Shown here: piece by piece, positions 51,301-57,671 of the stretch | Position numbering within the stretch: the stretch's first letter is position 1 | Layout: the number at the start of each line of letters is the position of its first letter | Assembly: GCA_002695025.1 (NCBI GenBank) | Contig: NZNV01000032.1 | Location: forward strand, 1 to 64,000 | Direction of reading: 5' to 3' | From: Owenweeksia sp. | Lineage (GTDB): Bacteria > Bacteroidota > Bacteroidia > Flavobacteriales > Schleiferiaceae | Length of the DNA stretch: 64,000 nt | The notes under the pieces: generated by a model | Database searches by the model: none | What the model saw: the letters and a program-made list of their open reading frames with translations, nothing else | Told to the model about the DNA's origin: nothing | Position numbers and translations under genes: made by a program

Positions 51301-54300
51301 TTTGAAGCGGCCAGTGGAACCTACATTGGAAATACACCTAATGCGTATGGCCGCTCTGAAGTGATCTGGAACTTTGAAACAGACCAGCCTTCAGATGGTC
51401 GTTTGACCTTTGACGATTTTGCCCACAACGGATCCAAAGGAGCTACCCTGGACAGGTTAAATAATGGTCAACCGGTGAACTACCTGATCGGTACCATCAA
51501 TATGTCCAATTATGATACCTCTGCTATCAGTTACTTTCAACTGAGCTTCTTCCACAACAGCCATGGAGACAACCCTCACCCGGGGGATAGTGTTTGGATC
51601 AGAGGAAGTAATACCGATCCCTGGATCGGTGTTTACGATCTCTATGCCAACCAGGTGGGCGGTACTTTTGTACAAACGCGGGAGATTGATCTTAAACATA
51701 CACTCAAGAATGCCAATCAAAATTTCTCCAGTACTTTCCAGCTGCGCTTTGGCCAGGAAGACAACGGCTCGGCTACCTCACTAAATGGCGCAGGAGGTCG
51801 TACGTTTGACGATATCCTCATCAAGAAAAGTTGCCCGGATCCGAGCGGTTTTAGCGCCACCAGAACATCTTCCGGTACTACTATTATCTTTGATGATGTT
51901 GGGGATGAATATGAGCTGCAGCTAGGACCTTGCGGATTTACACTGGGTGATGGAGTTATATATTACGTTAAAGAGCCAGTAAATTCTAGCGCTCATTACA
52001 ATAACTGTACAGAAGCGTATGTGCGAAGGGATTGTAGTTCAGGAGGATTTTCCAATTGGGTAGGCCCGTTTAGTTTAGATTCCCTTTGTAGTGGAATAAC
52101 TGCTCCTTACCGGGAAGATTTTGAAAACTTTACGGTAGGATTCTTTGATGGAGCCCAGAATTGCGTGGCTATCAATTCCGATGATCCTGGTAGTACCTAT
52201 CATGGTTACTCTTGGGAAGTAAGGGATGTGGCCCAGACCACCACCGGTGCTGCTACCGGTCCGGATAGGGATAATACCCTGGCCCCGGCCATAGGCGGCA
52301 AATTCGTAACGGCAGACGTAAACGGTTCAGGCGCAGGAGATGAAACCAATTTAATTACTCCCATGGTGGATATTTCAGGTTTGAGTAATCCCGAACTGGG
52401 GTACTATTACCACATGTACGGATCGCAAATGGCCGACCTGCACGTGGATATATGGGATGGATCACAGTGGTTGCTGGATCAGCACCTGATCACCGGTGCA
52501 CAGAATACCAGTCCTTCAGATCCTTATAACGATACCATCCTGGATCTGAGTCACTACAATGTTACTATTATCCGGGTACGTTTCCGGGTAAGTTCCAACG
52601 GATGTTGCAACGGTGATGTGGCGATTGATGATATCCGTATCAGTGATCCTGTCACTTGTCCCGATCCATCCAATTTGGGAGCTGCCAACGTTACATCTTC
52701 TTCAGCGGATATGTTCTGGACAGGCGGTGGAGCCATGGACTGGAATGTGGAATATGGACCGGACGGTTTCAATACAGGTTCAGGTACCTATCTGTCTTCC
52801 ACCAATGATACATTGGCGGTAACCGGACTTTCTCCAGGTACGCAGTATGACTTCTATGTTCGTGATAGTTGCGGGGCTGGTGATGTATCTTTCTGGGCAG
52901 GTCCATTTTCATTCACCACCCTGGTTTGTCCGGATCCTTCCGGTTTAGGCATTACCAATTTGTCTGCGAGTGGTGCAGACCTCTATTGGACAGGCGGGGG
53001 AGCTACGGATTGGAATGTAGAATACGGAACAGCCGGTTTCACTTTAGGCTCCGGTACTTACACCTCTTCCACCAACGATACCTTAGCGGTAAACAGCTTG
53101 TCTCCGGGTACGCAGTATGACTTCTATGTTCGTGATAGTTGTGGCATGGGTGATGTATCAGCCTGGGTGGGCCCATTTTCATTCAGTACCCTCACTTGTC
53201 CGGATCCTTCCAATTTGGGTGTTACCAATGTATCTGCGAGCAATGCCGATCTGTATTGGACAGGCGGAGGAGCCACGGATTGGAATGTGGAATATGGAAC
53301 AGCCGGCTTCACTTTAGGCTTCGGTACCTATGTGTCTTCCACCAACGATACCTTAGCGGTAAACAGCTTGTCTCCTGGCACACAGTATGAGTTTTATGTT
53401 CGTGATAGTTGCGATATGGGTGATGTGTCTTTCTGGGTAGGTCCGTTTTCATTCAATACCCTTTCTGCTCCAGGTCCCGTAACCCTTCCTTTTACGGCAG
53501 GTTTTCAAGGAGCCAACGGAACCTACATTGGAAATACACCCGGTGTATATAGCAATTCTGCAGTGATGTGGAGCTTTGAAACAAGCCAGCCTGCGTATGG
53601 TCGTGTAACCTTTGGTGCTTTCGGTAACAACGGAACTACCGGAGTTACTCTTGATGCGGTGTCTGATGGTATGCCTGAAGGAGCCTCAAATGATCCTGTA
53701 AACTACCTGATCGGAACTATTGATATGTCTAATTATGACACTTCCGCAGCCAGTTTCTACGTGTTGAGTTTTTATCACAATAGTCATGGAGACGATCCCC
53801 ACCCAACGGATAGTGTTTGGATCAGGGGAAGTAATACCGATCCCTGGATCGGTGTGTACGATCTTTTTGCCAATCAGGTAAACGGAACCTTCGTTCATGC
53901 TCAGAATATAGACCTGAAGAATATACTGAAGGCCGCTAATCAAAACTTTTCCAGCACCTTCCAGCTGCGCTTTGGCCAGGAAGACAACAGCTCAGCTACC
54001 TCCATGAGTGGAGTGGATGGCCGAACCTTTGACGATATCACGATCGAGCAGGTCAGCTGTTTGGATCCTACCGGTTTTACAGCCAGCAATGTAACGGCTA
54101 CTGGTGCAAGTCTTACATTTGATAATACCGGTAACAACTACGAAGTAGAGGTTGGACCTTGTGGTTTTACGCAAGGGATGGGCATGCTGTCTTCGGGTAT
54201 AGAGCCATTAAATATTACCGGTTTATTGCCGGATACCTGCTACGATGTGTATGTCCGTAAGGGTTGTGGCGGAGGAGACTTTTCCAATTGGGTAGGTCCA

Positions 54301-55377
54301 TTTTCGTTCAATACCCTGGTTTGTCCGGATCCTTCCAGTTTGGGCGTTACCAATGTGTCTTCGAGCGGTGCGGACCTTTACTGGACCGGTGGCGGAGCCG
54401 CGGACTGGAATGTGGAATACGGCCCTGCCGGTTTCAACATAGGTTCAGGCACCTATTTGTCTTCCACCAACGATACCCTGGTGGTAACCGATTTGTCACC
54501 AGGCACGCAGTATGATTTCTATGTTCGTGATAGTTGTGGTGTCGGTAATGTATCTTTATGGACAGGCCCATTTTCATTCAGCACCCTGGTTTGCGCAGTA
54601 CCAACAGGACTGGATACGGCCAATGTGAGCTGTACTACCGCTGATCTTATCTGGACCAGCCCGGCAGGTCATCAATCCCTGGTTGAATACGGCCCTGCCG
54701 GCTTCACCCCTGGTACCGGAATCAAAGCAAATTATGTAGCCAGTCCTTATACGCTTAGCAGTCTTTCTCCCAATGTATCCTACGATTTTTATGTGGCAGA
54801 TACTTGTGGAAATGATACCAGTGCCTGGGTAATGAGTAGTTTTACTACTGCCAGCGGACCTATAGCGGCCGGTTTTACTTTCAACCCCGGAAATCCTACG
54901 CCAACTGACCTTACGATTACTTTCGATGCCAGCTCTTCGGTAGGCGCCACTGATTACAGTTGGGATTTTGGTGATGGAAACAGCGGTACAGGCATGAATA
55001 CAACCCATACTTATACAGCTAATGGTACATACTATGTAACATTAACGGTTACAGGTCCTTGTGATACGGCTACCTTTTCAGACAGTGTTACAGTTGCGGG
55101 TATTAATCTTGAGGAAAATATTATTTCCAGCAGTCTCAGCATATACCCTAACCCAACCAGCGGCATGCTGGATGTATCCTTTGATACCCAGGGATCAGGA
55201 GATGCTATCCTTAGTATCACTGATTTAAGTGGCAGGCTGGTAGAGCAAATCGATGCTACTGATCTGAATGGTCATTTCAAAGATCAATTGGATCTGTCTA
55301 AACTGGCCAGGGGGACTTACCTGCTACGTGTGGAAAGCGGTGGAATGACCGCTGTAGTAAGAATTGTGAAAGAATAG
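42352..55377 (+). CDS. Giant T9SS surface protein D: 281-residue tandem Fn3-VTLPF units
   Basis: 4341 residues. Signal peptide (MKQILVILGIVACWTSAQ) and a short unique N-terminal segment (19-77), lacking the N-domain of A and B. From Cys78 to Cys3903 the protein is mostly Fn3 plus a roughly 195-residue VTLPF module. I count 11 VTLPF modules and 2 MAM-like (APYREDFENF) modules, with 18 Fn3 domains in all, three of them directly tandem at about 3436-3705. PKD begins near 4169, and the T9SS sorting domain (YPNPT near 4265) ends the chain. VTLPF modules repeat NYDTSS, SFFHNSH, DPWIG(I/V)YDL and RTFDDILIEE motifs. No enzyme motif seen. Role as long surface fibre or adhesin is inferred. It is the largest gene in the window, and its frame is unbroken. 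Confidence 0.88.
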   Translation: MKQILVILGIVACWTSAQSGGPETISYKLHSGISPTKLANGSGPEENNRLSISGESGLSRSHNGFQAFEEFLSGAVSCADPIGFTASNVTAGGVSLTFDNTGDDYEVEYGLCGFTQGSGMTASGTEPISLSGLNPASCYDVYVRRDCGTGGFSNWAGPFQFSTLCNPPSAVTLPFTEDFEVATGTFIGSEPAAYCRSEVSWSFETNRPLNGRLRFDYYPHNGTKAATLDVDSADNGKAVNYLVGTINMSNYDTSSTNFFLLSFFHRSHGDFEDPRDSVWVRGSNTDPWIGIYDLYANQVNGAFVQAQNIELKDILKNANQNFSSTFQLRFGQEGYRATTSIGGGHGRTFDDILIEEVNCPDPTGFAVNTLTSSSVTLAFDNTGNDFEVEVGPCGFTQGMGALSSGTEPLMVTGLMSNTCYDVYVRRDCGSGSFSNWVGPFQFHTLCGAPSPVTLPFTEDFEGATGAFIGSELNLYCRSEVSWSFETDQPAFGRIRFTSFSGSQGATLDRTKGGNPFPVNYLIGTINMSNYDTSSANFIVLSFLHNSHSDGSHPADSVWIRGNDTDPWIGIYDLAANQVSGTFVHAQNIELNSILKSANQNFSNTFQLRFGQEDYSFAGGMVGNSGRTFDDILIEEVSCLYPTDFAAITTSNITATSASLTFDNTGDDYEVEYGPCGFVQGGGMAASGTEPISLSGLNATSCYEVYVRRDCGSGNFSDWVGPFQFSTPCTGPSAVTLPFTEDFEGATGTFIGSDPAAYCRSEVNWSFETNKSLYGRLRFDPYSNNGSKGATLDANDEFSPYTRNYLIGTINMSNYDTSSVNFFLLSFFHRSHYDDPNPGDSVWVRGSDTDPWIGIYDLYANQVNGTFVQAQNIGLKEILKSADQNFSSTFQLRFGQEGTRPTVAPGGSHGRTFDDILIEEVGCLEPTGFTVDTLTSNSATLSFDTMGYDYEVEVGPCGFTQGMGTLSSGTDPLMVTGLMSNTCYDVYVRRDCGSGSLSGWVGPFQFHTLCGIPSAVTLPLAEDFEGASGTFIGSELNLYCRSEVSWSFETNEPAHGRVRFDQYSNNGTKGATLDRNAAGNPQPANYLIGTINMSNYDTSSANFIVLSFFHNSHNDEADPGDSLWIRGSDTDPWVGAYDLFANQVSGTFVHAQNIELNNILKSAHQNFSSTFQLRFGQEGQYPAVVMGGNDGRTFDDILIEEISCLKPTGFTASNVTATGAILTFDNTGDDYEVEYGLCGFTPGHSMAASGPEPISLSGLNPASCYDVYVRRDCGAGDFSDWAGPFQFHTPCTAPVPATLPFIEDFEGASGTIVGDMPAVYCRSDVSWSFETNRPADGRLSFGPFPYIGSKAATLDSKSEGSDIEWVENYLTGTINMSNYDTSSTNYFFLSFYQRGHDNEKKDSIWIRGSNTDPWVGIYELGTNNGPIYAQYIDLKPILKNANQNFSSTFQIRFEQKGYLPHSTLGLTHGRTFDDIAIEEVNCMDTIGYSAGNITADGVTITFNNTVDNFEVEAGTCGFTPGTGTTFAGTGTISVTGLTENTCYDVYVRRDCGTQGFSDWVGPYTFTTLCNVVTAPYREDFENFTTRFFDGAQNCVFISSDKPGISKGYSWEVRNTASATSGTGPDRDNTLAPNTGGKFVAADVNGSVAGDESRLLTPVVDISGLSNPELGYFYHMYGTQMADLHVDIWDGTQWLLDQQLITGAQNTGRSDPYNETTLDLSTYSADTVQVRFRVSSNGCCAGDVAIDDIRISEPITCPYPSNLSATNLSASSADLHWTGGGATNWNVEYGPAGFNLGSGTYLSTTNPTSKITGLSPFTEYEFYVRDSCGAGNVSFWTGPFQFRTRCTVPPPVTLPFAEDFEGASGTYIGGTPGVYCSSEVSWSFETDEPAYGRIRFDSYSNSGSKGATLDRSSLGLGSPQPGNYLTGTINMSNYDTSSANSIMLSFFHNSHDNNSGPFEKVWVRGSHTNGWIQVYDLYANQVNGTFIHAEQIDIKEKLKNANQNFSSTFQLRFGQHGNDAATSLSGSSGRTFDDILIEEISCWKPTGFAASNITSSAATLTFDNTSDNYEVEVGPCGFTQGAGSLSSGAEPLNITGLIADTCYEVYVRRDCGGGDFSYWEGPFQFSTQCPAPSAVTLPFTEGFEGASGTYIGSKPNAYCRPEVSWSFETDQPDHGRLRFNSFSRNGTNGATLDRNTTGTLRPQNYLIGTIDMSNYDTSAATFYVLSFYYNSHGGGTHSGDGVWIRGSNTDTWIKAHSLSANQVIGTFIEVKDIDLKNILKSANQNFSSTFQLRFGQSDASAATALNAVTGFTFDDVLIEEVSCLDAASLSVVSTSTTGATFAFDNTGDNYQVEVGPCGFTQGTGMLFSGSDPLTVSGLNNATCYEVYARRDCGAGGFSPNWIGPFQFRTRCPAPSPVTLPFTEDFEGASGTFINSTYAVHCRPEVSWSFETDMNGSGRLRFDSFSHNGTQGATLDHIGATYGGQSENYLIGVINMSNYDTSSANPIVLDFFHNSHGDDPSTLDKVYIRGSHTNSWIQVYDLYANQVNGTFVHAQEIDLTQRLKAANQNFSSTFQLRFGQYGNDAAISLIKEEGRTIDDILIREINCLKPVAFTASNIRSTAVTLTFDNTGDNYEIEIGPCGFTQGMGTLSSGVEPLNITGLMADTCYEVYVRRDCGGGDFSYWEGPFQFSTQCPAPSAVTLPLTEDFEGASGTFIGSKPAAYCRSEISWSFETNQPDHGRLRFDSYSNTGTKGATLDGAYSGHPVNYLVGTINMSNYDTSATNFYPLSFYYNSHSDGGDPADSVWIRGSVDDPWIGVYDLFANKINGTFVHVQNIELKSILKAANQNFSNTFQVRFGQEGVYAATSLTGVDGYTFDDIMVEEVNCLRPADFSTSNLTLTSATLTFDNTGENYEVEVGPCGFTQGTGNLSSGSEPLTVTGLSAGSCYEVYVRRDCGTPGFSSWAGPFQFSTPGTTPGPVTLPFTEGFEAASGTYIGNTPNAYGRSEVIWNFETDQPSDGRLTFDDFAHNGSKGATLDRLNNGQPVNYLIGTINMSNYDTSAISYFQLSFFHNSHGDNPHPGDSVWIRGSNTDPWIGVYDLYANQVGGTFVQTREIDLKHTLKNANQNFSSTFQLRFGQEDNGSATSLNGAGGRTFDDILIKKSCPDPSGFSATRTSSGTTIIFDDVGDEYELQLGPCGFTLGDGVIYYVKEPVNSSAHYNNCTEAYVRRDCSSGGFSNWVGPFSLDSLCSGITAPYREDFENFTVGFFDGAQNCVAINSDDPGSTYHGYSWEVRDVAQTTTGAATGPDRDNTLAPAIGGKFVTADVNGSGAGDETNLITPMVDISGLSNPELGYYYHMYGSQMADLHVDIWDGSQWLLDQHLITGAQNTSPSDPYNDTILDLSHYNVTIIRVRFRVSSNGCCNGDVAIDDIRISDPVTCPDPSNLGAANVTSSSADMFWTGGGAMDWNVEYGPDGFNTGSGTYLSSTNDTLAVTGLSPGTQYDFYVRDSCGAGDVSFWAGPFSFTTLVCPDPSGLGITNLSASGADLYWTGGGATDWNVEYGTAGFTLGSGTYTSSTNDTLAVNSLSPGTQYDFYVRDSCGMGDVSAWVGPFSFSTLTCPDPSNLGVTNVSASNADLYWTGGGATDWNVEYGTAGFTLGFGTYVSSTNDTLAVNSLSPGTQYEFYVRDSCDMGDVSFWVGPFSFNTLSAPGPVTLPFTAGFQGANGTYIGNTPGVYSNSAVMWSFETSQPAYGRVTFGAFGNNGTTGVTLDAVSDGMPEGASNDPVNYLIGTIDMSNYDTSAASFYVLSFYHNSHGDDPHPTDSVWIRGSNTDPWIGVYDLFANQVNGTFVHAQNIDLKNILKAANQNFSSTFQLRFGQEDNSSATSMSGVDGRTFDDITIEQVSCLDPTGFTASNVTATGASLTFDNTGNNYEVEVGPCGFTQGMGMLSSGIEPLNITGLLPDTCYDVYVRKGCGGGDFSNWVGPFSFNTLVCPDPSSLGVTNVSSSGADLYWTGGGAADWNVEYGPAGFNIGSGTYLSSTNDTLVVTDLSPGTQYDFYVRDSCGVGNVSLWTGPFSFSTLVCAVPTGLDTANVSCTTADLIWTSPAGHQSLVEYGPAGFTPGTGIKANYVASPYTLSSLSPNVSYDFYVADTCGNDTSAWVMSSFTTASGPIAAGFTFNPGNPTPTDLTITFDASSSVGATDYSWDFGDGNSGTGMNTTHTYTANGTYYVTLTVTGPCDTATFSDSVTVAGINLEENIISSSLSIYPNPTSGMLDVSFDTQGSGDAILSITDLSGRLVEQIDATDLNGHFKDQLDLSKLARGTYLLRVESGGMTAVVRIVKE
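42583..54060 (+). repeat. Tandem array of roughly 843-849-base Fn3-VTLPF units in gene D
   Basis: The codon for V or A of (V/A)TLP recurs at 42862, 43705, 44551, 45394, 46237, 47899, 48748, 49594, 50440, 51277 and 53480. Adjacent steps are 843, 846, 843, 843, (1662 across a MAM-type unit), 849, 846, 846 and 837 bases, then a larger step over a MAM unit and three Fn3 domains. Unit length is thus tightly kept at about 281 residues. Confidence 0.92.
52657..53466 (+). repeat. Three direct 270-base Fn3 repeats in gene D
   Basis: Units 52657-52926, 52927-53196 and 53197-53466 are exactly 270 bases (90 codons), each opening with the codons for CPDPS and sharing long DNA stretches, e.g. the TTCTATGTTCGTGATAGTTG region. 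A fourth, close copy starts at 54322 after an intervening module. This looks like a recent local expansion. Confidence 0.9.
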
Positions 55378-55410
55378 GGAGGTTAAACTCCTAATATTAA
55401 ATAGCTAAAA

Positions 55411-55440
55411 TGCCCCGCAACTGTCGCGGGGCTTTTTAGT
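55411..55440 (+). terminator. Terminator of giant gene D
   Basis: GCCCCGC and GCGGGGC form the stem around AACTGTC, followed by TTTTTAG, 34 bases past the stop. The T-run merges with the promoter-like box of the next gene. Confidence 0.9.
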
Positions 55441-55444
55441 TTTG
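55437..55444 (+). promoter_or_regulatory. Candidate -7 box TAGTTTTG before the Smr gene
   Basis: TAGTTTTG matches TAnnTTTG and ends 4 bases before the ATG at 55449, implying a nearly leaderless transcript if used. No clear -33 element is seen. Confidence 0.4.
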
Positions 55445-55448
55445 CAGT

Positions 55449-55952
55449 ATGAATTTCCAAATCGGAGATAGAGTGTCTTATATTGATGAACCGGTCAATG
55501 CCAGGGTGAGGTCCGTAAAAGGGAACCAGGTATTGGTGGAACGCGAAGACGGTTTTGAAGAGTGGATGGAAAGTTCCCAATTGGTGAAAAGGGGAGACTT
55601 AAAAGTAAGAGAAGTAGATCATAAAGACCATAAACCCAAACGGAAGCACTCGGTCCTTAAGCGTGAAAAAACGGATTTCCTGGAAGTAGACCTGCATATT
55701 CATGAACTCGTGGAGAACTCCAGGGGTATGACCAATTACCAAATGCTGCAAAAACAGTTGGATACAGCCAGGCTGGCCATTGAAAAAGCCCGTAGGAGTT
55801 TTGTGAAGAAAGTAATCCTGATCCACGGAGTAGGAGAAGGGCGGCTACGCTCGGAGCTGCATCAAATGCTGATGGATATGGATAGACTCAACTTTTACGA
55901 TGCTGATTTTAATCGTTACGGAGCCGGTGCCACGGAAGTGGAATTATTCTAA
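55449..55952 (+). CDS. Small Smr-domain protein
   Basis: The 167-residue protein has two parts. Residues 1-47 (FQIGDRVSYIDEPVNARVRSVKGNQVLVEREDGFEEW) form a small beta domain of the KOW/Tudor kind. After a basic linker (about 50-73), residues about 78-167 are an Smr (MutS2 C-terminal-like) domain with the VDLHIHEL motif and the KVILIHGVGEGRLRSEL motif; the DLH and HG(V/K)G signatures are the expected nuclease core. Smr domains nick or cleave nucleic acids, in MutS2 also with roles in ribosome rescue. The larger Bacteroidota relatives (DUF2027 plus Smr) are about twice as long, so this is a compact form. It precedes rnpB in the same direction. Confidence 0.85.
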   Translation: MNFQIGDRVSYIDEPVNARVRSVKGNQVLVEREDGFEEWMESSQLVKRGDLKVREVDHKDHKPKRKHSVLKREKTDFLEVDLHIHELVENSRGMTNYQMLQKQLDTARLAIEKARRSFVKKVILIHGVGEGRLRSELHQMLMDMDRLNFYDADFNRYGAGATEVELF

Positions 55953-55971
55953 ATAACTCGTTTTTTACCCT

Positions 55972-55979
55972 TAATTTTG
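55972..55979 (+). promoter_or_regulatory. -7 promoter box of rnpB
   Basis: TAATTTTG matches the Bacteroidota -7 consensus and ends 5 bases before the inferred 5' end of RNase P RNA, exactly where a start should be. The -33 element is not evident. Confidence 0.65.
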
Positions 55980-55984
55980 CAGTA

Positions 55985-56338
55985 GAAACAGGCCGCCTTA
56001 TCGCTCCGGATTTACTCCGGGGAGGAAAGTCCGGACAACACAGAGCACCGTGCTCCGTGAAAACGGAGGAGGTTCCGGTTAAACCGGAATTGCCAGATAG
56101 TGCCACAGAAAACAAACCGCCCCGGGCTCGTTTCGGGGTAAGGGTGAAAAGGTGGGGTAAGAGCCCACCGTTTGTTCGGGTAACCGGGCAAGCAAGGTAA
56201 ACCTCGCGGGTTGAAATGCCATGTATACCGGGGCTTAAGGGTTGCTCGCCCGATCCCGGAGGGTAGGCAGAATAGATAAATGATAAGGCCCTGAACTTGT
56301 TTTGGGGACAGAATCCGGCTTACAGGCCTGTTTTTTTT
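55985..56338 (+). ncRNA. rnpB: RNase P RNA, bacterial type A
   Basis: The ends GAAACAGGCC and GGCCTGTTT (56325-56333) pair as helix P1. The universal core is visible: GAGGAAAGTCCGG (near 56021-56033), the CAGATAGTGCCACAGAAA stretch, the GGTAAGGGTGAAAAGGTG segment, CAAGCAAGGTAAACC, and the 3' ACAGAATCCGGCTTAC near 56308-56323. A T-run after P1 acts as terminator. This is the catalytic RNA that matures tRNA 5' ends. End coordinates are good to a few bases. Confidence 0.95.
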
Positions 56339-56349
56339 AAAGAATCGAG

Positions 56350-56511
56350 ATGCTGAAGAAATATAGGACCATAGTAAAAGAGGAAGGGTGGAAAGGGCTC
56401 ATCCGTAAGGAAGGGTGGAAGGTAGGCGTCTTGCTGTTTATGTTCTTCCTGGTAAAAGGATTGATATGGCTGGCCGTATTTTACGGACTCTTTGAGTTGA
56501 TAGCCGAATAA
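56350..56511 (+). CDS. 53-residue single-pass membrane protein, unknown function
   Basis: An ATG 12 bases past rnpB opens a 53-codon frame. The first 25 residues are basic with a repeated KEEGWKGLI / RKEGWKVGV pattern, followed by one hydrophobic stretch, LLFMFFLVKGLIWLAVFYGLF, and an acidic end. This is a typical small inner-membrane protein topology with positive-inside N-terminus. It ends at the base where a bidirectional terminator begins, which supports it being a genuine transcript end. Small proteins of this shape next to rnpB are seen in other Flavobacteria in my recollection, but I cannot confirm the family. Function unknown. Confidence 0.65.
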   Translation: MLKKYRTIVKEEGWKGLIRKEGWKVGVLLFMFFLVKGLIWLAVFYGLFELIAE

Positions 56512-56545
56512 AAAAAGAAACCCCGCGAAAGCGGGGTTTTGTTTT
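56511..56545. terminator. Bidirectional terminator between the 53-residue gene and trxB
   Basis: CCCCGC-GAAA-GCGGGG (56521-56536) has a T-run on its right and an A-rich run on its left, so it can end transcription from both sides: the rnpB-proximal gene and trxB. Confidence 0.9.
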
Positions 56546-56563
56546 AGTAGGAATAAAGCAGCT

Positions 56564-57529
56564 TTAGCCTTCTATTTGGGCTACTTCCACCTCTTCTTCA
56601 AATTCCTGTAAGTAGCGTTCGGCTTCCAGAGCTCCCTTACAACCGGAACCGGCTGCGGTAATCGCCTGGCGGTACACTTTGTCCTGGGCGTCACCGGTGG
56701 CAAATACACCGGGTTTGTTCGTGGTGGCGGTACCAGGTTTAGTGAGGATATATCCAACCTCGTCCATATCCAGCTGGCCTTTAAAAATATCGGTATTAGG
56801 TTTATGGCCGATGGCCACAAAAAAGCCCTGGGCCGGGATGATGGATTCTTCACCGGTTTCGTTGTTTTTTACCCGAACACCGTCTACCGTTTTTTCTCCT
56901 AAAACCTCCAGGGTTTCGGTATTGAAAAGAACGTTAATATTAGGCGTGTTCATCACCCGATCAGCCATGATCTTGGAAGCCTTAAAGTGGTCTTTACGCA
57001 CCACCACGGTTACCTTGGGGCACAGTTTGGCCAGGTAGGTAGCTTCTTCGGCTGCTGAGTCACCACCGCCTACTACCACAACTTCCTGTCCCTTAAAAAA
57101 GAAACCGTCACATATAGCGCAGGCCGATACTCCGTGGCCCATCATTTTTTTCTCGGATTCAAGCCCCAGGTATTTGGCAGAAGCCCCGGTAGCAATAATT
57201 ACCGTTTGAGCCTGTATCTTAACGGACTCATCAATAGTCAGGGTATGGTACTCTCCGGGAATATCGCTGAGTTCAGCTTTGGTTACCAACCCGAAACGTA
57301 TGTCCGTGCCAAAACGTTCGGCCTGCTTTTTCAGGTCTTCCATCATTTCAGGCCCCATAATTCCATCAGGGTAGCCCGGAAAATTCTCTACATCTGTAGT
57401 AGTGGTAAGCTGCCCGCCAGGCTCCAGTCCTGTATAGATTATAGGATTAAGATTAGCCCTGGAAGCGTAAATAGCAGCGGTGTATCCTGCAGGTCCGGTA
57501 CCGATAATTACACACTTATGTTTTTCCAT
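56564..57529 (-). CDS. trxB: Thioredoxin reductase
   Basis: The 321-residue flavoprotein has the FAD-binding GTGPAGYTAAIYA near residues 10-22, the redox-active CAIC (C137, C140), the NADPH-binding GGGDSAAEEATYLAK (near 154-168), and the C-terminal FAD contact GVFATGDAQDKVYRQAITAAGSG (near 280-302). It passes electrons from NADPH to thioredoxin in the cytoplasm. Length and motifs are standard for low-molecular-weight TrxB. It ends opposite the shared terminator and has its own promoter-like box at 57561-57568. Confidence 0.96.
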   Translation of the reverse strand: MEKHKCVIIGTGPAGYTAAIYASRANLNPIIYTGLEPGGQLTTTTDVENFPGYPDGIMGPEMMEDLKKQAERFGTDIRFGLVTKAELSDIPGEYHTLTIDESVKIQAQTVIIATGASAKYLGLESEKKMMGHGVSACAICDGFFFKGQEVVVVGGGDSAAEEATYLAKLCPKVTVVVRKDHFKASKIMADRVMNTPNINVLFNTETLEVLGEKTVDGVRVKNNETGEESIIPAQGFFVAIGHKPNTDIFKGQLDMDEVGYILTKPGTATTNKPGVFATGDAQDKVYRQAITAAGSGCKGALEAERYLQEFEEEVEVAQIEG

Positions 57530-57560
57530 AATTTAAATATGCATCCGTATTTGAAAGGTA

Positions 57561-57568
57561 CAAAGGTA
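57561..57568 (-). promoter_or_regulatory. Candidate -7 box of trxB
   Basis: On the minus strand, TACCTTTG matches TAnnTTTG and lies 31 bases before the trxB ATG. The -33 element is not clear. Confidence 0.5.
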
Positions 57569-57651
57569 AAAGTTTAAGAGGGAACCCCACGGGTTGTAAA
57601 GACAAAGCAAATGAGGGTATTGTTATTTTTTAATTCTTAAGATTTAATGTT

Positions 57652-57659
57652 TACATTTG
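57652..57659 (+). promoter_or_regulatory. -7 promoter box of tRNA-Pro
   Basis: TACATTTG matches TAnnTTTG and ends 12 bases before the tRNA 5' end, as expected for a stable-RNA promoter. A TTG 29 bases upstream is at a poor distance for a -33 box. Confidence 0.6.
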
Positions 57660-57671
57660 CAGCCCTCAAAA

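Noticed and set aside
42583-54060. CRISPR array suspected from regular repeats
   Set aside because: Repeat unit is about 845 bases, in frame, with protein-level conservation; not the 25-40 base repeats with unique spacers of CRISPR.
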